Below the pieces are notes generated by a model that did not search any database, was not told the DNA's origin, and saw only the letters and a list, made by a program, of their open reading frames with translations. A stretch of 64,000 nt of DNA from Mesorhizobium sp. LMG 17147 (GTDB lineage Bacteria > Pseudomonadota > Alphaproteobacteria > Rhizobiales > Rhizobiaceae). Of the stretch, positions 1-8,642 are shown one piece after another. The stretch covers positions 160,205-224,204 of the forward strand of contig NZ_JANCTC010000009.1 of assembly GCF_024297145.1 (NCBI RefSeq). The letters are read 5' to 3'. A program made the translations under genes and the position numbers. Position 1 is the first letter of the stretch, and every line of letters starts with the position of its first letter.

Positions 1-591
1 GAGGACGCGCGCAAGATGGGCATGCCGCCGGCCTGGATCGGTTATATCCTCACCAGGGACGTCGATGCCGCAACGGCGTCCCTCAAGAAGGCTGGTGGCG
101 CGGTTCACCGCGAGCCCGACGACATTCCTGGCGTCGGCCGCTTCGCCGTCGTTGCCGACCCGCAAGGCGCGATATTCAACTTCCTGCAGCCCAGCGGCCC
201 CGACCAGCCGCCGCTGCCGTTGACGACACCCGGCAACATCGGCTGGCATGAGCTCTACACGTCAGACTGGAAGGCGGCGTTCGATTTCTATTCCAGCCAG
301 TTCGGCTGGGAGAAGGGCGACGCCATGGATATGGGTCCGATGGGGGTCTACCAGCTTTTCGCCTTCGGCGGCGGGCCGGTTGGCGGCATAATGAACAAGC
401 CCGAGCAGATCCCGGCGCCGGTCTGGCAGTTCTATTTCAACGTGCCCGGCATCGACGCGGCAGCCAAGCGTGTCACCGATAATGGCGGCAAGATCCTCAT
501 GGGTCCGATGGAGGTTCCCGGCGGCAGCTGGATCGTGCAGTGCACGGACCCGCAAGGCGCCCATTTCGCGCTGATGGCACCGACGCGGTAA
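1..591 (+). CDS. VOC (glyoxalase-fold) family protein, 5' end outside window
   Basis: The reading frame is open from base 1 and the first ATG (base 16) lies inside a conserved-looking stretch (EDARKMGMPPAWIGYI), so the gene very probably begins before the window. What remains is the last half of one VOC module (to about residue 65) and a complete second one starting near GNIGWHELYTSDW and ending with QGAHFALMAP. Two-module VOC proteins of this kind are small soluble metal-dependent or ligand-binding proteins related to glyoxalase and PhnB; the substrate cannot be told from sequence. A GC-rich hairpin follows 17 bases after the stop. Family assignment is secure, function is not. Confidence 0.85.
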   Translation, partial: EDARKMGMPPAWIGYILTRDVDAATASLKKAGGAVHREPDDIPGVGRFAVVADPQGAIFNFLQPSGPDQPPLPLTTPGNIGWHELYTSDWKAAFDFYSSQFGWEKGDAMDMGPMGVYQLFAFGGGPVGGIMNKPEQIPAPVWQFYFNVPGIDAAAKRVTDNGGKILMGPMEVPGGSWIVQCTDPQGAHFALMAPTR

Positions 592-608
592 CAGGCCGCG
601 CCAATTGC

Positions 609-630
609 GGGGCCGCCTTCGTGCGGCCCC
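609..630. terminator. GC-rich hairpin after the VOC gene
   Basis: Perfect 8-bp stem (GGGGCCGC / GCGGCCCC) with a 6-base loop, starting 17 bases after the VOC stop codon. No run of T follows, so it is either a weak terminator or an mRNA 3'-end-stabilising hairpin. Confidence 0.5.
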
Positions 631-675
631 AAGGCTGCAGCACTCCTCACGACTCACTCACCGACAGTTGATGGC

Positions 676-703
676 AGGCCGGATCATGTGAATGGTCCGG
701 CCT
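676..703. terminator. Second hairpin between VOC and doxX genes
   Basis: Arms AGGCCGGATCAT and ATGGTCCGGCCT pair over 12 positions with one T-G mismatch around a 4-base loop. It lies 44 bases before the DoxX start, so it could be part of a tandem terminator for the VOC gene or a leader structure for doxX. Confidence 0.4.
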
Positions 704-747
704 TTGGTGATGACCTATGGCCGGGCGAGGTGAAAATGGAGTCGTAG

Positions 748-1140
748 ATGAAGCTTTTCGAAGGCCTGGCCGGATATCAACCGTTCGCTCTTGCCGCCTT
801 GCGCATCATGACGGCGCTGCAGTTCATCGAGCACGGCACTCAGAAACTTTTCAATTTCCCTGTCGGCGACCATGCCGGCACCCTGAGCGGGCTGTCGCTG
901 ACTGCGGCCATCCTGGAATTCGCCGGCGGCATCCTGCTGGTATTGGGGCTTTTCACCAGGCCGGTGGCATTCCTTCTCAGCGGCGAGATGGCGATCGCCT
1001 ATTTCATGGCGCACATGCCGCGCGACTTCTTCCCGGTCAACAACGGCGGCGATGCGGCAATATCGTTCTGCTTCATCTTCCTCTATCTGGTGTTCGCCGG
1101 CGCCGGCGCCCTGGCGCTGGACAACCGCCAGGCTTCGTAA
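748..1140 (+). CDS. DoxX family integral membrane protein
   Basis: A 130-residue protein with about four hydrophobic segments and the DoxX-type segment EHGTQKLF near residue 30, followed by LEFAGGILLVLGLFTRP. DoxX proteins are small inner-membrane proteins associated with redox or quinone chemistry and oxidative-stress systems, but most have no defined reaction. GGAG sits 6 bases before the ATG, which fixes the start. The gene is monocistronic: hairpins lie before it and between it and the convergent oxidase gene. Length is normal for the family. Confidence 0.88.
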   Translation: MKLFEGLAGYQPFALAALRIMTALQFIEHGTQKLFNFPVGDHAGTLSGLSLTAAILEFAGGILLVLGLFTRPVAFLLSGEMAIAYFMAHMPRDFFPVNNGGDAAISFCFIFLYLVFAGAGALALDNRQAS

Positions 1141-1199
1141 TTCACCGTCTCCCGGCCGTGGGCCCGCTGCCTCCGACAGCTCCCCGGCGTTCGGAACTT

Positions 1200-1224
1200 T
1201 TCGCCGTGCCACCGGCACGGCGAA
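1200..1224. terminator. Hairpin between convergent genes
   Basis: Perfect 11-bp stem TTCGCCGTGCC / GGCACGGCGAA with loop ACC, placed between the stop codons of the plus-strand doxX gene and the minus-strand oxidase gene. Its position and strength suggest a bidirectional terminator, although neither side has a long T run. Confidence 0.6.
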
Positions 1225-1245
1225 TTCGCTGTGCGAACCGGTTCC

Positions 1246-3687
1246 TCACCCTCTCATCCGTTCGAAATTCGCGTCGAACAGCGGGGTCGGCTGCATGCGC
1301 GCGGCGTGGCGTTTGCCCAGAAGCTCAATCTCGAAACCGCAGGCTTCGTCGGCAATCTCTTTCGGCACATAGCCGATGGCGACGGACTTTTTTGAATGAT
1401 GCGCGTAGCCACCCGACGTGACCCAGCCGCACACGGCGCCGCCATACCAGATTGGCTCGTCGCCGATGACGTCGGCATCGGCAGCATCGACAACAAAGGC
1501 CCGCAGCCGCAATCTGCCGCCTTGCTTGTGCTCGGCCAGCGCCGCCTGCTTGCCGATGAAATCGGCCTGCTTGCCGTAGGCGACGAAGCGGTCGAGGCCG
1601 GCCTCCAGCGGCCCATAGATCGGCCGGTATTCGCGCGCCCATGAGCCGTAATTCTTCTCGAGCCGCAACGCATTGAGGGCGCGCGAGCCGAACAGGCCGA
1701 TGCTGAATTCCTCCCCCGCCGCCATCAGCGCCTGATAGGCGGCACGCTGATATTCCGGCGCCACCCAGATTTCGTAGCCGAGGTCGCCGGTGTAGCTGAC
1801 GCGCCCGACCAGGCACGGCGCCATGCCGATATCCATCCTGCTGATGGCCATGAATGGAAAGGCCGTATTCGACACGTCAGATCGTGTGACCTTTTCAAGA
1901 AGCTTCCGCGCGCTCGGCCCGGCGATCGACAGGCCGGTGAGTTTTGCTCCCAGCGCCTCGATGCTGACAGAGCCGTCCTTCGGCAGATGCGCTTCGAACC
2001 AGCGCATGTGGTACTGCTCGGCGACGCCGGAGCCGGCCAGGAACCAATCCTTACTTGCAGAATTTGGACCGCCGAGATTGGCCAGCGTGAAATCACCGAT
2101 CAGCCTGCCGTCTTCCTTCAGCATTGGCGCCAGCGTCATGCGTCCGGGCCTTGGCAGCTTGCAGGCCAGCAAGCGGTCGAGCCAGGCCGCAGCGCCCTCG
2201 CCGGTTACTTTGTATTTGGCGAATGACGAGATTTCCGACAGACCAACGCGTTGCCGAACCGTCTCCACTTCTTTCGCGACATGCTCGAAATCACTCGAGC
2301 GGCGCCAGGAGAATTCGTCCTTGACGCCTTCGGGCGCGTACCACAGCGGCACCTCCAGCCCATAGGCGACCCCCCACTGCGAGCCCTTCGCCGACAACAG
2401 ATCGTAGACCGGTGTCGTCTTGAGCGGCCGGCCGGCCGGTAATTCCTCGTTTGGGAAGCGGATCGAAAACCGCCGCGAATAGTTTTCGCGCACCTTGGCG
2501 TTGGTGTAGGCCATCGTGGCCCAGTCACCGTAGCGCGACACATCCATCGCCCAGATATCGGCGCCGGGATCGCCTTCGATCATCCAGTTCGACAGCGCCA
2601 GCCCGACGCCGCCGCCCTGCGAGAACCCCGCCATGACACCACAGGCCACCCAGAACCCCGGCAGGCCGCGCACCGGTCCGACCAGCGGATTGCCGTCCGG
2701 CGCGAAGGTGAAGGGTCCGTTGATGATCTGCTTGATGCCGATGTTCTGGAACGCCGGGAAATGCCGGAAGCCGATCTCCAGCGACGGTGCGATGCGGTCG
2801 ATGTCGGGTTCGAGCAGTTCGTGGCCGAAATTCCATGGCGTCTGGAACTCGGACCATGGCTTGTTGGCCTTTTCGTAAGTGCCCATGAGCATGCCGCCGC
2901 GCTCCTGGCGCAGATACAGCTCGCCGTCGAAATCGACTGCATGGATGATCTCCGTGCCGGTCTTCTGGTTCCAGGTGGCGACTTCCGGCATGTCCTCGGT
3001 GATCAGGTACATGTGCTCCATCGCCAGCACCGGCAGCTCCAGCCCGACCATGCGGCCGACCTCGCGCGCCCACAGGCCGCCCGCGTTGACCACATGCTCG
3101 GCCACCACCTCGCCCTTGTTGGTAATGACGCGCCACAGCCCGTCGGTGCGCTGCACGATGTCCTCGACCTTGGTGAAACGCTCGACCTCGCCGCCAAGCT
3201 TCCTCGCCGCCTTGGCATAGGCGTGGGTCACGCCCGACGGATCGAGATGGCCGTCCTCCTTGTTGCGGACCGCGCCGACGAACTGCTTGGGATCGAGCAA
3301 CGGCATCAGCTCGGCAGCCTCATCAGGCGATATCTCCTCGAGCTCGATGCCGAGATACCGGCCCTTGGCGACGACGCCACGCAGCCAGTCGAGCCGTGCC
3401 TCTGTCGCGGCCAGCAGCACGCCGCCAGTCAAATGCACGCCGGTCGCCTGCCCCGACAGTTCCTCGATCTCCTTGTAGAGCGAGATCGTGTATTTCTGCA
3501 GTTTGGCGACGTTGGGATCGCCATTGATCGTGTGCATTCCGCCGGCCGCGTGCCAGGTCGAGCCGGAGGTCAGCTCGTCGCGCTCCAATAGAACGACGTC
3601 GGTCCAGCCATGGCGGGCTAGATGGAACAGCACGGAGCACCCGACAACGCCACCGCCGACAACCACGACCTTTGCATGTGATTTCAT
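1246..3687 (-). CDS. FAD-dependent dimethylglycine/sarcosine dehydrogenase-like oxidase with GcvT domains
   Basis: An 813-residue two-part enzyme. Residues 1-370 are a DAO-type flavin fold with the GGGVVGCS nucleotide loop near residues 11-18 and GSTWHAAGG around His46, the position that carries covalent FAD in dimethylglycine and sarcosine dehydrogenases. After an FAO_M-type linker, residues of about 430-800 form the GcvT aminomethyltransferase and C-terminal barrel domains that bind tetrahydrofolate. The expected reaction is oxidative removal of an N-methyl group with transfer of the one-carbon unit to THF. It lies 74 bases downstream of, and codirectional with, the MttB-like gene, so both probably act on methylated amines such as glycine betaine derivatives. 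Exact substrate is unknown. Confidence 0.88.
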   Translation of the reverse strand: MKSHAKVVVVGGGVVGCSVLFHLARHGWTDVVLLERDELTSGSTWHAAGGMHTINGDPNVAKLQKYTISLYKEIEELSGQATGVHLTGGVLLAATEARLDWLRGVVAKGRYLGIELEEISPDEAAELMPLLDPKQFVGAVRNKEDGHLDPSGVTHAYAKAARKLGGEVERFTKVEDIVQRTDGLWRVITNKGEVVAEHVVNAGGLWAREVGRMVGLELPVLAMEHMYLITEDMPEVATWNQKTGTEIIHAVDFDGELYLRQERGGMLMGTYEKANKPWSEFQTPWNFGHELLEPDIDRIAPSLEIGFRHFPAFQNIGIKQIINGPFTFAPDGNPLVGPVRGLPGFWVACGVMAGFSQGGGVGLALSNWMIEGDPGADIWAMDVSRYGDWATMAYTNAKVRENYSRRFSIRFPNEELPAGRPLKTTPVYDLLSAKGSQWGVAYGLEVPLWYAPEGVKDEFSWRRSSDFEHVAKEVETVRQRVGLSEISSFAKYKVTGEGAAAWLDRLLACKLPRPGRMTLAPMLKEDGRLIGDFTLANLGGPNSASKDWFLAGSGVAEQYHMRWFEAHLPKDGSVSIEALGAKLTGLSIAGPSARKLLEKVTRSDVSNTAFPFMAISRMDIGMAPCLVGRVSYTGDLGYEIWVAPEYQRAAYQALMAAGEEFSIGLFGSRALNALRLEKNYGSWAREYRPIYGPLEAGLDRFVAYGKQADFIGKQAALAEHKQGGRLRLRAFVVDAADADVIGDEPIWYGGAVCGWVTSGGYAHHSKKSVAIGYVPKEIADEACGFEIELLGKRHAARMQPTPLFDANFERMRG

Positions 3688-3761
3688 AGGATTCTCGTTA
3701 TTTCAAAGAGTTGGATGGGTTTTATGATTCTGAAGGAGAAGAAATCCGAGAACAGTGGCGC

Positions 3762-5309
3762 TTAGGGCTCGCCCGCCCCGATCGCTTCCTTGCGCTTGAC
3801 CAGGTACGCGTCCAGCGCCTCGCGCCTGGAGATTTCCATCACCGGCTCGACATAGTCCTCCAGCGCCTTCTTCCACAGCCTTGTCGCTCGCGCCGTGGCG
3901 TCTAGCCCACCAGCTTCCTGCCAAGCCTCGAAATTCTGCCAGTTGGACAGCATAGGCTGGTAGAAGGCCGTGGCGTAGCGTTCCAACGTGTGCGGCTCGC
4001 CGAAGAAGTGGCCGCCGGTCGGCACCGCACCCAGAGCTTCGACGGCGAGCTCGGCCTCGTTGACTTCGATTGGGCGCAAAAACTCCATCATGTGCTGGAT
4101 CATCTCGACGTCGATGATGAACTTTTCGAACGACGCAGTCAGCCCGCCCTCCTGCCAGCCGGCGGCGTGGTAAATGAGGTTGCCGTGGCCGAGCACCGCG
4201 CCCCACAGCGCCATCAGCGTCTCATAGGCGCCTTGCGCGTCGGCGGCATTGGAAGCCGAGCCCGGCGTCGTGCGGTAAGGCAACTTGTAGCGCCGCGCCA
4301 ACTGTCCGGACGCTATATTCGCCTTGGTGTTTTCAGGCGTACCGAAGGCCGGTGCACCCGACTTCATGTCGACATTGGAGGTGAAGGCGCCATACATCAC
4401 CGGCGCGCCGGGGCGGACGAGCTGCGTCAGCACCACCCCGAACAGCGCCTCGGCATTCTGCTGGGCGAGCGCCCCGGCAAGCGTCACCGGGCTCATCGCT
4501 CCCATCAGCGTGAACGGCGTCACCGCCACCGACTGGCCGAATTCGGCCATGGTCATCAGTCCCTCGGCCATCATCTCGTCCAAGCGGCGCGGCGAGTTGA
4601 CCGAAATGATCGTGGTGACGCCGGGATCGTCCCGCATCTCGTCAACCGTCAGTCCGCGCGCGATTGCCATCATTTCGATGCCGTCGAGCGCCCTGCCGCG
4701 GCCGATGGCCGAGACGTGAAAGCTTTTGTCGGTCAGTGTCAGATTGGCGAAATAGGTGTCGAGGTGACGGGAATTCGCCGGCAGCTCCACCGGCGCGCAG
4801 ACCTGGTTGCCGAGCATGTGGATGCAGTTGAAATGCTGCGCCAGACGGACGAGATCGGAATAATCGCGCAAATTGCCGCTACGGCGGCCGCGCTCCATGT
4901 CGTGCACATTCGGCGGCCCGGCGACAAGCGTGAAGTTGATGGTATTGCCGCCGAGGTGGACGGCATGGGCGGGATTGCGCGGCGTAAGCGTATAGCTGGA
5001 CTGTGTCGTCTTCAGCGCTTTGTCGATCATGCCACGATCGATGCGGACGTTCATCGAGGCATGATCGACCTTGGCCCCGGCCTTCTCGAATAGCCACAGG
5101 GCCCGCTGGCTCATCACCTCGATGCCGAAATTCTCCAAAATATGCATAGAGGCTTCATGTATCGCCTCGATCTGGTCGGCCGAGAGCATCGCCATCGGCG
5201 GATAAGGGTTTGTCACCCGCCTGAGCGGCAGTTGCGGGATGGCGGTCAGTCCCCTGTTGCTTGTTCGCTCGGCGCCACGCTTGCGTCTTGGTTCGCTCAT
5301 GCGGCGCAT
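3762..5309 (-). CDS. MttB-family (trimethylamine methyltransferase-like) protein, non-pyrrolysine type
   Basis: A 515-residue member of the MttB/COG5598 family. The whole frame is read without an internal TAG, so this is the non-pyrrolysine branch, whose characterised members demethylate quaternary amines such as glycine betaine and pass the methyl to a corrinoid protein. No corrinoid-binding protein or activase gene is next to it. The next gene downstream is a dimethylglycine-dehydrogenase-like oxidase, which fits stepwise demethylation of a methylated amine. Starts at ATG 5309 or 5300 are both possible; neither has a clear Shine-Dalgarno sequence. Substrate and methyl acceptor are inferences. 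Confidence 0.85.
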   Translation of the reverse strand: MRRMSEPRRKRGAERTSNRGLTAIPQLPLRRVTNPYPPMAMLSADQIEAIHEASMHILENFGIEVMSQRALWLFEKAGAKVDHASMNVRIDRGMIDKALKTTQSSYTLTPRNPAHAVHLGGNTINFTLVAGPPNVHDMERGRRSGNLRDYSDLVRLAQHFNCIHMLGNQVCAPVELPANSRHLDTYFANLTLTDKSFHVSAIGRGRALDGIEMMAIARGLTVDEMRDDPGVTTIISVNSPRRLDEMMAEGLMTMAEFGQSVAVTPFTLMGAMSPVTLAGALAQQNAEALFGVVLTQLVRPGAPVMYGAFTSNVDMKSGAPAFGTPENTKANIASGQLARRYKLPYRTTPGSASNAADAQGAYETLMALWGAVLGHGNLIYHAAGWQEGGLTASFEKFIIDVEMIQHMMEFLRPIEVNEAELAVEALGAVPTGGHFFGEPHTLERYATAFYQPMLSNWQNFEAWQEAGGLDATARATRLWKKALEDYVEPVMEISRREALDAYLVKRKEAIGAGEP

Positions 5310-5518
5310 CAAAGCGCCGGCATGAGGATCAAGCTGTCAAGAATCCGCCACCTGCGGGCGTGATTTTAGCCAAGGCGCCATTGTGGGAATTTCACGTCGG
5401 TAAAAGCGACAACAAACGTCGGAATGTTCATACTTCCTCAGCGCCTGCTAAAGCTGCTGACCAGCCGTTAAGAAACGCCGCAAGATTCCTTTTATGTTTT
5501 CGGCCTAATGCTCTTCCG

Positions 5519-6109
5519 ATGCGTAGGTCGAGTTTTAGTAAAATTGTAGCGATTGCCGCACCGCTGGCGCTTTCGGCCTGCGCGACGCCGCCCAACCACA
5601 TCAACGATGTGTGTGCCGTTTTCGACCAGAATGACGGCTGGTTCGACAATTGGCAGGCGGCGGCACAACGCACCGAGCAGAAGTACGGTGTGCCGGTCCC
5701 CGTGCTGATGGCGACGGTGCGCAAGGAGTCCGGCTTCAAGAGCAATGCCAGGCCGCCGCGCACCAAGCTGCTGGGCTTCATTCCCTGGAAACATATCTCC
5801 AGCGCCACCGGCTTCTCGCAGGCGCTCGACGGGACCTGGGCGCAATACCAGAACGAGACCGGCAGCTGGGCGGCGCGCCGCACCCGGTTTGCCGATGCCG
5901 TCGATTTTGTCGGCTGGTATCATTCCAAGACCGCCGACACGCTCGGCGTCGCCCGCAACGACACATACAATCTGTATCTCGCCTACTATCTCGGCTGGAA
6001 TGCCTACAAGCGCGGCAGTCGCGGCGACGCCGACGTGCAGCGCTATGCGCACGCCACGGAGCAGATGGCGCAGGACTACGCCGCGCAGCTACGGCAATGC
6101 GCGCCCTAG
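5519..6109 (+). CDS. Lytic transglycosylase-like (SLT fold) lipoprotein
   Basis: A 196-residue protein that begins with a lipoprotein signal: basic MRRSSFSK, hydrophobic stretch, then the lipobox LSAC with Cys21 as the lipidated residue. The body has the SLT signature VRKESGF, with Glu70-Ser71 as the likely catalytic pair, and Tyr/Trp-rich segments near the C-terminus typical of the fold. Such proteins cleave peptidoglycan at the inner face of the outer membrane. A longer open frame exists upstream, but the signal peptide fixes the ATG here; the ribosome site is weak. It converges on the peptide-transport operon with only 14 bases between them. Confidence 0.82.
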   Translation: MRRSSFSKIVAIAAPLALSACATPPNHINDVCAVFDQNDGWFDNWQAAAQRTEQKYGVPVPVLMATVRKESGFKSNARPPRTKLLGFIPWKHISSATGFSQALDGTWAQYQNETGSWAARRTRFADAVDFVGWYHSKTADTLGVARNDTYNLYLAYYLGWNAYKRGSRGDADVQRYAHATEQMAQDYAAQLRQCAP

Positions 6110-6123
6110 CCTACTAACGGCTC

Positions 6124-8547
6124 TCAGCCGCCCTTGGGTTTGCGCGGCTTGCGCGTGGCGTCCTCGGCCTGGCGGCCGTCGCCGACAGTCGGCGGCATGA
6201 TTGGTGCCACCGCGCTGTCGTCAGAGCTTGAGATGCCGCCGGTCTCTGAAACCTCGTCGCGGACCTCGTGACGGCGGGCTTTGGCGACCGCTTCTCCATT
6301 CTCCGCTGCCTGGCTCTCGGCATCGGCTTCCGCGCTGCCGGTCTTGCCGTGTGGACGCTTGGGCGGATCGCCGGCAAAGCCCGGACCAGTACCGTGCGGC
6401 GCATCGTCCGGCACGCCCTCATTCGCCGCGTGCTCCTTGTCGAATTTGATCACCGGCTCCATTTTCGCCAGCACGTCGTCGGCCAACCAGCACAGGCTCA
6501 TATGGCCGTCACCGAGATGTTTGACCGGCGGCACCTTGGTTTCGCAAAGATTGTCCGGCACCAGCTTCTTATAGCCGCAGCGCGTCTGGAACGGACAGCC
6601 CGAGGGCGGGTTCATCGCCGACGGAATGTCGCCTTCAAGCACGATGTGCCTCTTCACCACGCTGGTGTCGGCGATCGGGATCGCCGACAGCAGCGCCTCC
6701 GTGTAGGGGTGATAGGGCGGCGAAAAGATCTGGTCGGTCGTGCCTTGCTCGACGATATAGCCGAGATACATGACGACGACGCGGTCGGCGATGTAGCGCA
6801 CCACCGACAGATCGTGGCTGATGAACAGCATCGTCGTCTTGTTCTTACGCTGGATATCCATCAGCAGCTCGGTCACCGCCGCTTGCACTGACACATCCAA
6901 TGCCGAGACCGGCTCGTCGGCCACCACCACCTTGGCGTCGCCTGCAAAAGCCCGCGCCACGCCGATGCGCTGTTTCTGACCACCTGAAAGCTGGCGCGGC
7001 TTGCGCGACTCGAACGCCCTTGGCAGCTTCACCAGGTCAAGCAATTCCAGCATCCGCTTGCGGCGGTCGGCCACCGTGTTGCCGACATTGAACTTTTCCA
7101 GCGTACGGATGATCTGCGAACCGACCGAATGGCTCGGATTGAGCGTGTCGAACGGATTTTGGAACACCATCTGGATCGATGACACCGTGTCGACGCTGCG
7201 CTTCTCGATCCCGGTCGACTGGATCTCCTTGTTGCCGAGCTTAACGCGGCCGGAGCTCGCCGTTTCGAGGCCGAGCAGCACCTTGGCCAGGGTCGATTTT
7301 CCGCAGCCGGATTCGCCGACGATAGCGACGGTCTCGGATTCGCGGGCCATGAACGAGATCGTCTCATTGGCCTTGACGACGCGGCCCTCGCTCGAGCCGA
7401 ACACTTCGCTGCCGCCGACCTTGTAATACTTCCTGAGGTCTTCGATCTGGAGCACCGGCGCACCGGGCACCACCCGCTCGTTGACCTTCTTGGCGCCGGG
7501 CGGCAGCGCCTCCCAGTCGATCTCGTTGAAGCGCACGCAGCGCGAGAAATGCCCGTCATGGCCTTCGACCGCGATCATCGGAATTTCGGCGGCGTTGCAG
7601 ACACCCTCGACGAAATGGTGGCAGCGCGGGCCGAAATTGCAGCCCTTCGGCCGCTCGTGCGGCAGCGGCAACTGCCCCGGGATCGAGATCAGCGGCCGCG
7701 AATTCTTGTCGGCGCCGGGCAGCGGGATCGAGCGGAACAGGCCTTGCGTGTAGGGATGGCGCATCCGGTCGAAGACGTCCTTGATCTTGCCGGTCTCCAC
7801 CGCTTCGCCCGAATACATCACCGTAATGCGGTCGCAGGTCTCCAGGATCAGCCCGAGATTGTGCGACACGAAGATCATCGAGGTGCCGAACTTCTCGCCT
7901 AGCCCCTTGACCAGGTCGACGATGCCGGCTTCCACCGTCACGTCGAGCGCTGTCGTCGGCTCGTCGAGCAGGAGCAGCGCCGGCTTCGACAGCAGCGCCA
8001 TGGCAATGACGATGCGCTGCTGCTGGCCGCCCGAAAGCTGGTGCGGATAGGAACGCATCATGCGTTCGGGATCCGGCAGCCTCACCGCGCGCACCATTTC
8101 CAAGGCGCGTCTATAAGCTTCGTCCTTCGATACCTTGTCGTGGATCAGTGGCACTTCCATCAGCTGCTGGCCGACCTTCATTGCCGGGTTCAGACTGGCC
8201 ATCGGCTCCTGGTAGATCATCGCGATCTTGTTGCCGCGGATGGCGCGCAGTTCCTCGTCGGACAGTTCTCCCATGTCCTTGCCCTGGAACTTGATCTTTC
8301 CGCCGACGATCTTTCCGATGTTGGAGAGGTCGCGCATGATGCCGAGCGACACGGTCGACTTGCCGCAACCGGATTCGCCGACAATGCCCATTGCCTCGCC
8401 GGGCATGACCGTGCAGGAAAAATCCATGACCGCCGGGATCTCGCCCTTACGGGTGAAGAAGGAGATCGACAGGTTCTCGATCTCGATGATCGGCTCATTG
8501 GTCGGCCCACTGGTCGGCTTGGCGGGATTTCGAACTGCCTCATTCAT
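6124..8547 (-). CDS. Fused dual-domain peptide ABC transporter ATPase (DppD-DppF type)
   Basis: An 807-residue protein with two complete ABC modules: Walker A GESGCGKST at about 57-65 and 411-419, signatures LSGGQQQR at 171-178 and LSGGQKQR at 520-527, each followed by an oligopeptide-transporter C-terminal segment with cysteines. It energises import through the two permeases encoded upstream. The last 100 residues or so are a hydrophilic, probably disordered tail rich in Glu, Asp, Lys and Gly, not needed for the fold. The chosen ATG has GGAG 6 bases upstream; an ATG 30 bases earlier lacks this. It is the last gene of the minus-strand operon. Confidence 0.93.
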   Translation of the reverse strand: MNEAVRNPAKPTSGPTNEPIIEIENLSISFFTRKGEIPAVMDFSCTVMPGEAMGIVGESGCGKSTVSLGIMRDLSNIGKIVGGKIKFQGKDMGELSDEELRAIRGNKIAMIYQEPMASLNPAMKVGQQLMEVPLIHDKVSKDEAYRRALEMVRAVRLPDPERMMRSYPHQLSGGQQQRIVIAMALLSKPALLLLDEPTTALDVTVEAGIVDLVKGLGEKFGTSMIFVSHNLGLILETCDRITVMYSGEAVETGKIKDVFDRMRHPYTQGLFRSIPLPGADKNSRPLISIPGQLPLPHERPKGCNFGPRCHHFVEGVCNAAEIPMIAVEGHDGHFSRCVRFNEIDWEALPPGAKKVNERVVPGAPVLQIEDLRKYYKVGGSEVFGSSEGRVVKANETISFMARESETVAIVGESGCGKSTLAKVLLGLETASSGRVKLGNKEIQSTGIEKRSVDTVSSIQMVFQNPFDTLNPSHSVGSQIIRTLEKFNVGNTVADRRKRMLELLDLVKLPRAFESRKPRQLSGGQKQRIGVARAFAGDAKVVVADEPVSALDVSVQAAVTELLMDIQRKNKTTMLFISHDLSVVRYIADRVVVMYLGYIVEQGTTDQIFSPPYHPYTEALLSAIPIADTSVVKRHIVLEGDIPSAMNPPSGCPFQTRCGYKKLVPDNLCETKVPPVKHLGDGHMSLCWLADDVLAKMEPVIKFDKEHAANEGVPDDAPHGTGPGFAGDPPKRPHGKTGSAEADAESQAAENGEAVAKARRHEVRDEVSETGGISSSDDSAVAPIMPPTVGDGRQAEDATRKPRKPKGG

Positions 8548-8642
8548 GGGTCGCTCCAATCCTTGTTCTTCAGGCACGTCGGACCGAACCCGGCATCGGC
8601 TTTCCCGGCGTCAATCTTTCCCGGCATCAATCTTTCCCGGCA

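Noticed and set aside
3762..5309. Search for an in-frame pyrrolysine TAG codon in the MttB-like gene
   Set aside because: The frame is continuous over a normal length, so this is the non-pyrrolysine type.
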